Assembly (NCBI GenBank): GCA_025612245.1
Contig: JAAXKQ010000021.1
Location: forward strand, 1 to 64,000
From: Ignavibacteria bacterium
GTDB taxonomy: Bacteria > Bacteroidota > Ignavibacteria > Ignavibacteriales > SURF-24
Length of the DNA: 64,000 nucleotides
Direction of reading: 5' to 3'
Numbering within the stretch: position 1 is the first letter of the stretch; each line of letters begins with the position of its first letter. Shown piece after piece: positions 42,362-51,713 of the stretch. The translations under genes and the position numbers were made by a program. The notes under the pieces are model-generated. The model was not told the origin of the DNA and made no database searches. It saw only the letters and a program-made list of their open reading frames with translations.

Positions 42362-44992
42362 TTATTTCTTTATCCTTGGTATCGAGAAAAAGAATGTCGT
42401 TCCGCCCTGGGGCTCCGAGTCTACCCAGATTTTCCCGCCGTGGAGTTCCACAATTTTTTTGCAGAGGGCAAGCCCTATTCCTGTTCCCGGGTATTTTTCC
42501 CTTTCATGCAGGCGCTGGAATATGAGAAATATTCTTTCATGAAACTGCGGATCGATTCCAATCCCGTTGTCCCGGACGCTGAAGGTCCAGTCCTTCTGAT
42601 CGCATTTGGCTGAAATGTGTATCTGTGGAGTTTCAGAACTGCGGAATTTGATGGCATTACTCAGAAGATTTTGCAGGAGCTGCCTGACCTGCGTGATGTC
42701 TCCCATTATTTCCGGGAGCTCATCCGAGGTAACCTCAGCGCTGCTTTCACTTATAACCAGCTGCAGGTCCGATAATACGTCTTCCAGAATTTCGTTGCAG
42801 TTAATGACTTCAAAAGGCTTAAGCCTGGAGGTAACACGGGCATATTTCAAAAGATCCCGGATTAGTGTCTGCATGCGCCTTGCGCCTTCAAGAGCGAACT
42901 CAATGTACTCGTCGGCCTTGTTATCGAGCTTGCCCTGGTAGCGCGAGGCCAGGAGCTGCGTAAAACTTGCTATCATGCGCATCGGTTCCTGGAGGTCGTG
43001 TGAAGCAATGTATGCAAACTGCTCGAGCTCCTTGTTTGACCGTTCCAGTTCAAGGAGCGTCTGCTGCAGCTTTTCCTGGTAGTGCCTTATCTCGGATATG
43101 TCCACGTTCGTTACTATTGCTCCAAGCTCACCGTTTTCCTTTATCGGGACAGAAGAGAGCAGTATGGTTTTTGTGCTCCCGTCGAAACACTCTATTAATA
43201 CTTCCTCGTTAATTACAGTTTCACCCTTCAGAAGGGCTCTTGCCGTAGCCCATTCCTCATCCTTGATCCGTTCTCCCGAATGAGCCCACCAGCCCTTGTG
43301 CATTGTAAGGTCGCCCCTGTCGCTGTACCTCATTCCGCCCCATATTTCTCTTGCCATCTGGTTGCCGATGAGCTTTCGGCCTTTCTTGTCAAGGACCCAG
43401 ACTCCCACGGGCACAAATTCCAGGACATCCGTGAGAAGCGCCTGCTTTTCGGCAAGTGCCTGTTCGGCGAGTTTGCGTTCCTCAATCTCGCGCATCTTTT
43501 CACCATAGAGCTTTGCATTTGTAACCGCAAGGGCGGTCTTTGAAGCAATCTGCTGAAGAAAAAACTGGTCGTTGGCCGTATATTGCGGGTTCGATTTATT
43601 GTGGCGGAAAATTGTAATTACTCCGGCTACTTTTTTATCCATATATAGCGGCACAGACAGCATGCTGAATATTGGAAGCTTCTCCAGGTGCCCCTTGAGC
43701 TCACTGCTTATGGTATTCAGAATACCCGGGTAATCGACCTTTGGGACCAGTATTGGAACGCCATTCATGACTTCAGGATAAAGCTCCCTTATAGGGCACA
43801 AATCCAAATTTGAAAAAAGCTCGTGCAGAATGTTCCTGGTCCTGATCTCTGGGTTGTAATATGCAATGAGGTTCATCCATTTGTTGTCTGAAAGAAGCCG
43901 TATCACACACGAGTCGCCGATCAGTTCTGCAACACGGCGGGCTGTTTTCTCTAAAACCGCCAGATAATCGAAGCTTATTTCAGTCAGTTCCTGTGTCAGA
44001 ATGGAAAGCATCTTGGAGCGTTTCAGCTCCTGCCGAAGCCTCTTTGCCATCAGTATGCGCTCGGTTATATCGCGCCAGGTGACTACAACGCCGTCGTTGA
44101 GCCTGCTGATCTGAATGTCGAAGGCCATCTTTACCGGGCGTGAGCTTTGCTCCTCGTCATAAACCAAAGACTCCTTTGTAATTGCATCGCCTGAATAAAC
44201 CGTTCTGCAGAAATCCTCAAATATCCCGTTATCGCGCATGGAAGGGAATAAATAAAGAAACCTGCTTCCGAGCAGCTTTTCCTTTGAAGCCTTTAGTGCG
44301 CGGCAGCCGGCCTCGTTGATGTATTCATAAATGAAATCCGTTATCCTACCGTTCTTATCCCTTTTTGCCCTCAGTATTGCAAGGGCATCCATCATGCTTT
44401 CTATCGATGTCTTAATCAGTCCCGCCCGGCGGTTTATCTCTGTTTTCTTGTGTTCCGATATATCCATCACTGCCGCGCGGATTTCCAGGCAGCTGTTAAG
44501 TTCGTCATAAACAGGATGGCATTCCAGCAGTGCATGGAACTCAGGTGCGTTCTTTCTCTGGAATTTTAGCTCGCAGGAATTCCTCCCCGGCATTTTTAAG
44601 ACTTTCAGCCGGTAGGAATAAAATAAATTCAGGTAGCCTTTCGATATGAACTGCGCCAAGGGGCGCTTTACAAGAAGGTTTTCATTAAGTCCCAGCATCA
44701 TCTGTGCTGAACGGTTTACAGAGGTGATTATGAAATCGGAATTCATAATTATGTAGCCTGAAGGAGCCCCATCGAAGAGTTCCCTGTAGCGGTAGAACTC
44801 TTTTGGAATCCCGCCGGGTTGACTGTCCTTTTCCTCCTCCGTATTCAGATCGAGGTCACCAATTACACCCCTTAGTACGGAAGAATCGGTTCCCGGACGC
44901 TTAAGCTCAGTAGCCATTTCAGCCAATTCCTCAGGAGATCTGTTCCCGGCAAGCTTACTATCCTGATGCCCGCTTTCAAAATCACTACTCAT
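42362..44992 (-). CDS. Multi-PAS/GAF histidine kinase
   Basis: The 876-residue protein has an acidic N-terminus, a PAS domain (about 65-180, SGYIIMNSDFIITSVNRSAQ), a second PAS (about 190-310) and a GAF domain (about 335-495, LEKTARRVAELIGDSCVIRL). A third PAS lies at about 520-640 (FVPVGVWVLDKKGRKLIGNQ). The kinase core has ELEQFAYIASHDLQEPMRM (His near 663), LLQNLLSNAIKF and GTGIGLALCKKIVELHGG. It is soluble and has no receiver or adjacent regulator. Its kinase core is very similar to the one at 38912-40504, so the two look like paralogues with different sensory inputs. GAGGTGAAAA precedes the ATG. Confidence 0.92.
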   Translation of the reverse strand: MSSDFESGHQDSKLAGNRSPEELAEMATELKRPGTDSSVLRGVIGDLDLNTEEEKDSQPGGIPKEFYRYRELFDGAPSGYIIMNSDFIITSVNRSAQMMLGLNENLLVKRPLAQFISKGYLNLFYSYRLKVLKMPGRNSCELKFQRKNAPEFHALLECHPVYDELNSCLEIRAAVMDISEHKKTEINRRAGLIKTSIESMMDALAILRAKRDKNGRITDFIYEYINEAGCRALKASKEKLLGSRFLYLFPSMRDNGIFEDFCRTVYSGDAITKESLVYDEEQSSRPVKMAFDIQISRLNDGVVVTWRDITERILMAKRLRQELKRSKMLSILTQELTEISFDYLAVLEKTARRVAELIGDSCVIRLLSDNKWMNLIAYYNPEIRTRNILHELFSNLDLCPIRELYPEVMNGVPILVPKVDYPGILNTISSELKGHLEKLPIFSMLSVPLYMDKKVAGVITIFRHNKSNPQYTANDQFFLQQIASKTALAVTNAKLYGEKMREIEERKLAEQALAEKQALLTDVLEFVPVGVWVLDKKGRKLIGNQMAREIWGGMRYSDRGDLTMHKGWWAHSGERIKDEEWATARALLKGETVINEEVLIECFDGSTKTILLSSVPIKENGELGAIVTNVDISEIRHYQEKLQQTLLELERSNKELEQFAYIASHDLQEPMRMIASFTQLLASRYQGKLDNKADEYIEFALEGARRMQTLIRDLLKYARVTSRLKPFEVINCNEILEDVLSDLQLVISESSAEVTSDELPEIMGDITQVRQLLQNLLSNAIKFRSSETPQIHISAKCDQKDWTFSVRDNGIGIDPQFHERIFLIFQRLHEREKYPGTGIGLALCKKIVELHGGKIWVDSEPQGGTTFFFSIPRIKK

Positions 44993-45230
44993 TTTTCACC
45001 TCTGTTAATAAAAAAGGCAGGGGGTAAAATCAGGTATTGATTATAGCAAATGCAATATATATTCTTCGTTTGAAAAAAGCAAAGGTGGAAATATAAAGCT
45101 CAAAAGCGTCTGCTTGCTTGATTAAGAACACAACGGCATCCCGGTCCTAAAAAAAAGATTGCTTTTATTTTATTATTTCCATAAAAATTAGTGAGGATCA
45201 AAGAAACTATGGAATAATGAGGGGGAAAGC
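44993..45230. other. Divergent intergenic region
   Basis: About 240 AT-rich bases lie between the kinase (-) and the 95-aa gene (+). No operator-like dyad stands out. Confidence 0.4.
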
Positions 45231-45518
45231 ATGAGCAAGATTATTGTTACAGAGTTTTTATTGTGCAAACACGTGGGCGAAAACCTTTTTGAGGTGAAGA
45301 AACGCCCCGTGACTGAAATTGACTTTGAAGAAACTTATAACATCTATTATCATAAAGACTACGGGTGTTATCTGATCCTTGACTATGAGGGGCGCTATAT
45401 CAACCTGGACGTCATTAAGGCGGGCGCCTGGCAGAATGCGCGGGTCTGCGGAATGCACCTGCTCTGGAGAAAAGACTATAAAAGAACCGTAAGACACGAT
45501 GAAATGACCGTCTACTGA
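45231..45518 (+). CDS. Hypothetical protein (95 aa)
   Basis: A compact alpha/beta protein rich in aromatic and charged residues: EFLLCKHVGENLFEVKKRPV, YYHKDYGCYLILDYEGRYIN, MHLLWRKDYKRTVRHDEM. GAGGGGGAAAGC lies before the ATG and a strong terminator follows, which supports a real gene. No signal peptide, membrane segment or recognisable family. Confidence 0.65.
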   Translation: MSKIIVTEFLLCKHVGENLFEVKKRPVTEIDFEETYNIYYHKDYGCYLILDYEGRYINLDVIKAGAWQNARVCGMHLLWRKDYKRTVRHDEMTVY

Positions 45519-45532
45519 AAAATCATTCACTG

Positions 45533-45570
45533 AAAAGCCCCGGGAAAAATTTAATCCCCGGGGCTTTTTT
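45533..45570. terminator. Bidirectional terminator
   Basis: A 12-bp stem AAAAGCCCCGGG / CCCGGGGCTTTT with an A-rich left flank and T6 on the right. It lies between the 95-aa gene (+) and the dimethylformamidase-like gene (-). Confidence 0.85.
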
Positions 45571-45587
45571 GGTTCTTTAAAAAACCT

Positions 45588-47606
45588 TTACTTGAGTAAA
45601 ACCATTTTCCTTACCTGCATGAAGTTCCCTGAGCTTATCCTGTAAATATAGGTCCCGCTTGGATAACCTTGACCGTTAAACCTTACCTCATGGCTGCCGG
45701 CTTTCATCTGAGCATCAAGAAGGGTTGAGACTTTCTCTCCCAGTATGTTGAATAGTTCAACCCTAACTCTCCCGTCCTCGGCAAGTCCGTATTTGATCGT
45801 GGTCATTGGATTAAATGGGTTTGGATAATTCTGCTCCAGAAAGTACCTGCGCGGCTGAAGCATTCCTTTTTCAGCTATTGAAACCGGCCCGGTTACCTTC
45901 AGTGTCCATGAAATTGAAGAAGTATCCTTTGAGTTATAAACGTATGCGCTAACCCTGAAGGTTCCTCCTCCGGTTGCATGGAATGTGAAAGTCGAATCTG
46001 TACCCCTCTTTATTGAGTCGACATACCATATATACTTTACTTTTTCCCCGTAAGGGTCAGATGCTTTAAGTGAAAGCCTGACGGAATCCTGCGGATCAAG
46101 CGAAATCTCTCTTCTGTTGACTTCAAAAATTTCCCCGTGCGCCGTATCCTTTTCCAGTATGAATGGCTGCCAGCTTTCTATTTCAGGCGGGAAGCCCCCG
46201 CGCAGGAATTTCTTGAGTATGTTCATGAATATCTTCTGAACCGTGGTATCTCTCTCAAGGCCGAAAGTCCAGTTTATTGAAGCCGAATTAAATACGGCGC
46301 CGCCATTTTTGTTTACGTACATTCCCATCGAGACAGGGCGGCCCCTGGTGTAGCTTGCAGCCTCACACGGGGAGGTGCCGAGTATGCGGTAGTTAAGAGG
46401 TGCCTTGTCCTCACCAGTAACAACCGGCAGGCCGTTTTTGAATTCGAATAGTGTGCCGTCAACCTCGTAGCCTACAATTGCACCCGTAGAGTCATTCGGC
46501 AGTCGCCCGAAAGAGTCCCCGTCCTTAAGTCCTGTGCCTTTATAAATCCAGCTTTGTGAATTCCATACCGTGTAGTCGCCGTATCCGTGGCTGTAGTTCA
46601 TTAGGAAATGATGCATGTCGTTCACATATCCGCCGTTAAGGAAGGTGGCTCCGAGAAACTTGGTCTCGGGCCAGTTCAAAGGCGGCATGTACCAGTTTGT
46701 AGTAACGAGTGAATCAACTTTGCCGACCATGGGGTCACGCGTGTTGCTTTTGTAGCAGACCATCGTATTGTCGTTATCCTCCATGCGTACCTGCCACCAG
46801 CACGTGTTGCCGGAGAGGCTTATGTGCCTTCCGCCCCTCTTTATGAACCTTTCCATGTTCAGCCTTTCAGGCCTTGAGTAATATTCATCGTGCCCGTTTA
46901 CAATGAGCACGTCGTAGTTATCCAGTAGTGTGGGATCCTTATGCACTTCCATCGTTGAAGTTATTTCAAATGGGATATTGTTTTTCTCAAGCCATTTAAG
47001 AAGGAGTTTATTCCAGGCGTGAAATTCACCCATCCCCCTGTGCTGCGAAAAAGGACGGTTTAGGGAGACCCTGTCGGCTTTAATTCCGTAGGTTGAGCCG
47101 TCGTTATAGACGTTTTTCCCTCCCCAGAGGTTATAAGCAGTCCAGTCGAAGTCATTCATAAGCACTAATAGTTTTGAAAGTGAACCCGGCACTTTTTGCT
47201 TTAATGCAAAGACTGCCCCTTTGGTGGTTGTTCCGTCAGAACTCGGAAACTCAATTCCGTATGCCCCGCTCTTAAAATAGCCTGGAATTACGAGCTTATA
47301 GCTGACGGGCCAGTCGACCCCTTTTTCGTAAGCCAAAGTATCAATGGGGCGAAGGCCCTGGCTTTTGACGCCCGAGATGGTCAGCATCCTTTCATATTCA
47401 TTTAAGCCTATACGGTAGACACTTATGTCATAGACGGGTTTTGAAGTGTTTATATAAATATAAAGCGTGTCACTTGGCGCAACGGCAAGGGGTTTTACAT
47501 ATCCGTTATTGTCCGTGTATCTTTCAACCTGTGCATTTGTCGGAATGAAGGCAAGCAGGATAAATATTGCGGTAAGGGTGACGCAAAAGAACATTCCATT
47601 CTTCAT
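45588..47606 (-). CDS. T9SS-exported N,N-dimethylformamidase-like protein
   Basis: A signal peptide (FFCVTLTAIFILLAFIPTNA) is followed by a domain resembling the C-terminal part of the large subunit of N,N-dimethylformamidase: DFDWTAYNLWGGKNVYNDGS, ADRVSLNRPFSQHRG, LIVNGHDEYYSRPERLNMER and LSGNTCWWQVRMED. This domain also occurs in uncharacterised exported proteins. A PKD-like segment (LKASDPYGEKVKYIWYVDSI) lies at about 530-585. The T9SS sorting domain is at about 595-672 (QNYPNPFNPMTTIKYGL ... KMVLLK). The native substrate is unknown; in relatives the fold binds iron. TAGGAG precedes the ATG. Confidence 0.8.
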   Translation of the reverse strand: MKNGMFFCVTLTAIFILLAFIPTNAQVERYTDNNGYVKPLAVAPSDTLYIYINTSKPVYDISVYRIGLNEYERMLTISGVKSQGLRPIDTLAYEKGVDWPVSYKLVIPGYFKSGAYGIEFPSSDGTTTKGAVFALKQKVPGSLSKLLVLMNDFDWTAYNLWGGKNVYNDGSTYGIKADRVSLNRPFSQHRGMGEFHAWNKLLLKWLEKNNIPFEITSTMEVHKDPTLLDNYDVLIVNGHDEYYSRPERLNMERFIKRGGRHISLSGNTCWWQVRMEDNDNTMVCYKSNTRDPMVGKVDSLVTTNWYMPPLNWPETKFLGATFLNGGYVNDMHHFLMNYSHGYGDYTVWNSQSWIYKGTGLKDGDSFGRLPNDSTGAIVGYEVDGTLFEFKNGLPVVTGEDKAPLNYRILGTSPCEAASYTRGRPVSMGMYVNKNGGAVFNSASINWTFGLERDTTVQKIFMNILKKFLRGGFPPEIESWQPFILEKDTAHGEIFEVNRREISLDPQDSVRLSLKASDPYGEKVKYIWYVDSIKRGTDSTFTFHATGGGTFRVSAYVYNSKDTSSISWTLKVTGPVSIAEKGMLQPRRYFLEQNYPNPFNPMTTIKYGLAEDGRVRVELFNILGEKVSTLLDAQMKAGSHEVRFNGQGYPSGTYIYRISSGNFMQVRKMVLLK

Positions 47607-47805
47607 TTTATCTCCTATTTCTATTCATCGGTTCTTAGATAAAGCCATTGGATCCGGGTTTTCCCATTGTCACAAAGGATAAGACATGCTATAGTTATCC
47701 AAAATAGAATACTCTATTTGGGAGACAGTTGCAAGAAATTCCTGGCGAAGCTTTCTTTTTGTGCGTTGAGGCACAGAGAGGTGGAAAATATGAGACGGAA
47801 GAAGG
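47607..47805. other. Divergent intergenic region before the signalling cluster
   Basis: About 200 bases lie between the dimethylformamidase-like gene (-) and the first kinase of the signalling run (+). I see no clear operator. Confidence 0.4.
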
Positions 47806-50535
47806 ATGCAAAATTTTATGTTGAATTTGTTGACGCATGTTTCGATAATGTGCTTCGTTTTTGAATTAATTGGGAATGCCGGTTCTGTAATGTTAAATAT
47901 CTTAAATATTACCCGCTTTAGCGTAAAAACAGCTATTACTTCCTGCATAATAATATTATGCCTGGTGCTGTTATTCAATTTTAACAGGGCTCTTTCAATA
48001 CAGCTATTCCCGCTGATAATGCTGCCAATCGTTGCTTTGGGATGGCTTTGGGGCATTAAAAAGGGTAGGATTGCCGAAGAACGCAGAGAGCAGAGAGCAG
48101 AGAGCATGAGGAAGATGCAGGAGAAAAAATCAACTGAAGGGAAAGCTTCCTGGGATGAGCATTTGCTGAGAGTGATAACCAACTCCTCGCCCCTGGGTAT
48201 GCTTGCAATTAGTAACAATGAAGATGACATACTGTACTGTAACCACAGGTTTTGCGAAATATTTGACGTTGAGGATCATGAGGAAAAAATCCTCAGTGGT
48301 GATCTGACAAATACCGGACTGATTGCCTTATGCACAAAAATGGTACGGGATGAAAAGGCATACCATGAAATCTTCAGGTCTGCGTTCAATTTCAGCGCCG
48401 GAAAAACTACCTGGACCAATATACAGTTCAAGGACGGGCGTATTATAAAACATCTTACCTCTCAGATCAGGGATGAAAATAAAGAATGCCTTGGCCGTCT
48501 TTTTACTTTTGAGGATATTACCGAAAGCAGAACCTATGAAGACCTATTAAAAAAACGATATGCTTATGAACACCTCCTTTATGAAATATCAAATCAGTTC
48601 ATAAACGTTTCCCCGGAAGGCATTGACGCGGTCTTTACCTCATCGCTCAGGAGAATCTCTGAATTCCTGGATATGGATTCGGGATATTTCTACCAGGTCG
48701 ATCATGAAAAGGGAATTGCAAGCAATTTATTCGAGTGGCAAAGCAACAACTGCCTCTCGAAAATCAATAGCCTGGAGGTCGAATTCTGGCCTTCTTTTAA
48801 GGAAAGGCTCATTAACTTTGAGAAGGTGCTGATACCGGACGTTGAAGCCATGCCTGGTAATAGTTCACAGGAAAAGGAATTCCTAAGGAAACGCGGCGTC
48901 AGATCCATTATCATTTCCCCGGTTGTTTCCGGTAAGAGACTTTCCGGCTTTATTGGCTTTAGCTCTTCTATCTCAAAGGAACTTCCCGATGATGCCGATG
49001 CAATGCTGAATCTGACAGGTGACATCTTTGCAAACGCCCTGATGCTGAAACAGAAAAATGAGGCTCTGCTTGCAAGCGAGGAACGTTCCCGCCTCCTCCT
49101 GCAGCATTCAACCGATATGATCGGAATACTGGATATGGATGGATACGTAACTTATGTAAGCCCTGCATCCAAATCCATTACCGGAAAAGAACCCAATGAA
49201 TGGCTTGGAAAACTCCTCTACTCGAACATTCATCCCGAAGACGCGGTAAAAGTAAGGAATATTGTCCGTGAATTTATTGAAAACCCGACCCTTCCTCCGG
49301 TAAAACTTTCACTGAGGCTTCCTGTTAACGGGAATGAAATGATAGTCCTGGAAAGCATATTTAACGGACAGCTAAATAATCCTTCTATAAAGGGAATTGT
49401 ATGTAACTCCAGGGATATGTCGCAGCACGTCGCGCTCCAGGAGGCACTCAGAAATTCGCGCAACTTCCTGAATGCAATTATCGACAACGCCGGCGACCCG
49501 CTTTTTGTCAAGGACAGCAGCCACAGGTACACAATGGTTAACGAGGCTTTCTGCAGACTCTCCGGCCTCTGTAAGGAACAGATCCTTGGCAGGACGGACT
49601 TTGACCTTGCCCCGGAAGAGCTTGCCAGGGATTATTTTGCAAAGGATGAATACCTGCTCGTCAACGGCGGAATGGAAATTTTTGAACTCGAGTTCTTTGA
49701 CAGGCAGGGTAATAAGCATTTTCTCATAACAAATGAGACACTTTATATGGATGAAAAGGGGGAGAAATATATCATCGCCAGCATACGCGACGAAACTAAA
49801 AGAAAGGAGCTGGAGCAGGAGGTAAATAATGCGCTCATGAAGGAAAGGGAGCTGAACAGGCTCAAATCAAAATTTATCTCAATGGTCTCGCATGAGTACA
49901 GGACTCCCCTTACGGCAATTCTTTCTTCAGCCGAACTACTGGAGCTTTTCGGCAATGAAATGACTAAGCCTGAAAGGCTCGGGCACCTGGAGAAAATTAA
50001 AAGCTCGGTTGACTTCCTGATTTCTATGCTAAACGAGGTGCTGCTTCTAAACAAAGCCGAAAGTATGCGAATGGAGTACAACCCTTCTGCTTTCGATCTG
50101 ATTGCCTTCTCCAGGGAACTGATGAAAAACCTGGGCGGCAATTCATATTGCAATATTGAACTGGATGCGGATTTCAACTCGAGAAGAGTTGTGATGGATA
50201 AGAAGCTTCTTGGGCATATTCTTACAAACCTGCTCTCGAATGCCCTAAAGTATTCGCCCGAAGGAGGCAGTGTACTGTTTATTATCCGCTGCGGAAATGG
50301 ACTGGTCAGCTTTGAAATCAGGGACAACGGCCTTGGAATTCCTCAGGAGGAACAACCAAGGCTTTTCGAACCATTCTTCAGGGCAAATAATGTTTTGCAT
50401 ATTGCAGGCTCAGGCCTGGGGCTTTCTATTGTAAAACACTGCGTGGAGCTTCATAAGGGCGAAATTTTATTTGAAAGTAAGCCTGGAGAAGGCACTAAAT
50501 TCATGCTCCGCCTGCCTGATGAATCAGAAGCTTAA
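47806..50535 (+). CDS. Membrane-anchored PAS/GAF histidine kinase, first gene of the signalling cluster
   Basis: Two N-terminal membrane helices (about residues 40-60 and 62-82) are followed by a PAS domain (about 112-235), a GAF domain (about 245-400, with FTSSLRRISEFLDMDSGYFY) and two more PAS domains (about 405-530 and 540-655). The HisKA domain has FISMVSHEYRTPLTAILSSA (His near 691), and the HATPase has ILTNLLSNALKYSPEGG and GSGLGLSIVKHCVELHKG. The start ATG 47806 has GAAGAAGG just upstream; a second ATG four codons on is possible. It has no receiver, and the LytTR regulator about 230 bases downstream is the obvious partner. Confidence 0.9.
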   Translation: MQNFMLNLLTHVSIMCFVFELIGNAGSVMLNILNITRFSVKTAITSCIIILCLVLLFNFNRALSIQLFPLIMLPIVALGWLWGIKKGRIAEERREQRAESMRKMQEKKSTEGKASWDEHLLRVITNSSPLGMLAISNNEDDILYCNHRFCEIFDVEDHEEKILSGDLTNTGLIALCTKMVRDEKAYHEIFRSAFNFSAGKTTWTNIQFKDGRIIKHLTSQIRDENKECLGRLFTFEDITESRTYEDLLKKRYAYEHLLYEISNQFINVSPEGIDAVFTSSLRRISEFLDMDSGYFYQVDHEKGIASNLFEWQSNNCLSKINSLEVEFWPSFKERLINFEKVLIPDVEAMPGNSSQEKEFLRKRGVRSIIISPVVSGKRLSGFIGFSSSISKELPDDADAMLNLTGDIFANALMLKQKNEALLASEERSRLLLQHSTDMIGILDMDGYVTYVSPASKSITGKEPNEWLGKLLYSNIHPEDAVKVRNIVREFIENPTLPPVKLSLRLPVNGNEMIVLESIFNGQLNNPSIKGIVCNSRDMSQHVALQEALRNSRNFLNAIIDNAGDPLFVKDSSHRYTMVNEAFCRLSGLCKEQILGRTDFDLAPEELARDYFAKDEYLLVNGGMEIFELEFFDRQGNKHFLITNETLYMDEKGEKYIIASIRDETKRKELEQEVNNALMKERELNRLKSKFISMVSHEYRTPLTAILSSAELLELFGNEMTKPERLGHLEKIKSSVDFLISMLNEVLLLNKAESMRMEYNPSAFDLIAFSRELMKNLGGNSYCNIELDADFNSRRVVMDKKLLGHILTNLLSNALKYSPEGGSVLFIIRCGNGLVSFEIRDNGLGIPQEEQPRLFEPFFRANNVLHIAGSGLGLSIVKHCVELHKGEILFESKPGEGTKFMLRLPDESEA

Positions 50536-50616
50536 TGCCGAACAAGGAAAAGTCAAAGACTGCTAATGGGAAAATATTTGAGCTTCTAATTTTGATGCAT
50601 TTATTTATCTTTAGTA

Positions 50617-50654
50617 CCTGCTTTTTTAAGCCTTTTAGGGCCTGAAAAAGCAGG
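50617..50654 (+). terminator. Hairpin between the kinase and the LytTR regulator
   Basis: CCTGCTTTTT pairs with AAAAAGCAGG, with a GCC/GGC inner stem. A short T-rich stretch follows. It may separate the first kinase from the rest of the cluster. Confidence 0.5.
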
Positions 50655-50765
50655 GGCGTTTTAATTTATCCTCCTCATATAGCTAAAACAAGGAGCATTC
50701 ACTTAATCAATAATACTCCGTAATTTTTGCTATATAACTGGCTTATTGTAAAGGTTTTAATTTGT

Positions 50766-51524
50766 ATGGAAAAGATACTGGTAATTGAAGATAATTCACC
50801 TGTACGCGACAACATCAAACAGCTCCTGTATAAGGCAGGCTATGAGGTGCTGACGGCAGAGGACGGAAATGAGGGTGTGAAACTTGCAGCCCAAAATCTG
50901 CCCGACGTAATCATATGCGACATTATTATGCCCGGCATGGACGGCTATGACGTCCTTAAACAGTTGAGCTCCTCCAGGGTCACCTCCTCAATCCCTTTCA
51001 TTTTTCTGACTGCCATGGCTGAAATGACCGACCTGAGGCTCGGAATGGAACTCGGAGCGGATGACTACCTGGTGAAACCATTTAAGGCAGGCGACCTCTT
51101 AAAGGCAATTAAAACAAGACTCGGCAAAAGAGGATTGATCACTAAGTCTGAAAACGAGTCTTTCCAGGCACCCGGCAGGGAGACTGTACTGAAAACCAGC
51201 TCTGTAATCTTAGCCGGAAACCCTCCCGAAGTCCTCAGGGTTTCTTCCATCATATATATTACTTCCAGCCAGGGATATTCCAGCGTATTTTCGAAGGATG
51301 GAAAAAAATTGCTCGTAAGGAAACTCATGAGAGAATGGGAGGAAATCCTGCCCGAAGATAGTTTTATCAGGATCCATAATTCGACTATCGTTAACCTTGA
51401 ATACCTGGAAAGGGTTGAAAAATGGTTTAATAATACGCTCAGGATCTACCTTAATGGCGTAAATTACCCCCTTGAGGTTAGTAAAAGATATACTCCAAGA
51501 GTAAGGGCAAGGCTAAGGGTGTAA
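50766..51524 (+). CDS. LytTR-family response regulator
   Basis: I start at ATG 50766 (MEKILVIEDNSPVRDNI); the longer frame to 50727 adds residues that do not belong to the receiver fold. The receiver (residues 1-120) has ED at 8-9, the phosphoacceptor in VIICDIIMPGMDG and a lysine in VKPFKAGD. After a linker, a LytTR DNA-binding domain spans about 155-252 (INYI-like IIYITSSQGYSSVFSKDGKK, MREWEEILPEDSFIRIHNS, NLEYLERVEKW, LEVSKRYTPRVRARL). LytTR regulators bind direct repeats as dimers. It is the only DNA-binding regulator in the cluster and thus its likely transcriptional output. Confidence 0.92.
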   Translation: MEKILVIEDNSPVRDNIKQLLYKAGYEVLTAEDGNEGVKLAAQNLPDVIICDIIMPGMDGYDVLKQLSSSRVTSSIPFIFLTAMAEMTDLRLGMELGADDYLVKPFKAGDLLKAIKTRLGKRGLITKSENESFQAPGRETVLKTSSVILAGNPPEVLRVSSIIYITSSQGYSSVFSKDGKKLLVRKLMREWEEILPEDSFIRIHNSTIVNLEYLERVEKWFNNTLRIYLNGVNYPLEVSKRYTPRVRARLRV

Positions 51525-51713
51525 AAATTTCTCCTCCGGCCCTACTATTGCCCGGGTCATACTTCCCTTCGTTTTTCCCGTTTATTTTGAAAATTCCCCG
51601 CTTATTGCATAAAAAGGTCGTACATGACATTTATCGAGGCCAGCCCGACAAAAAGTGCTACTTTGAGGCCTCAAGTTGCATTCATTTGCCTAATGAGATT
51701 GGAGAACTTAAAA

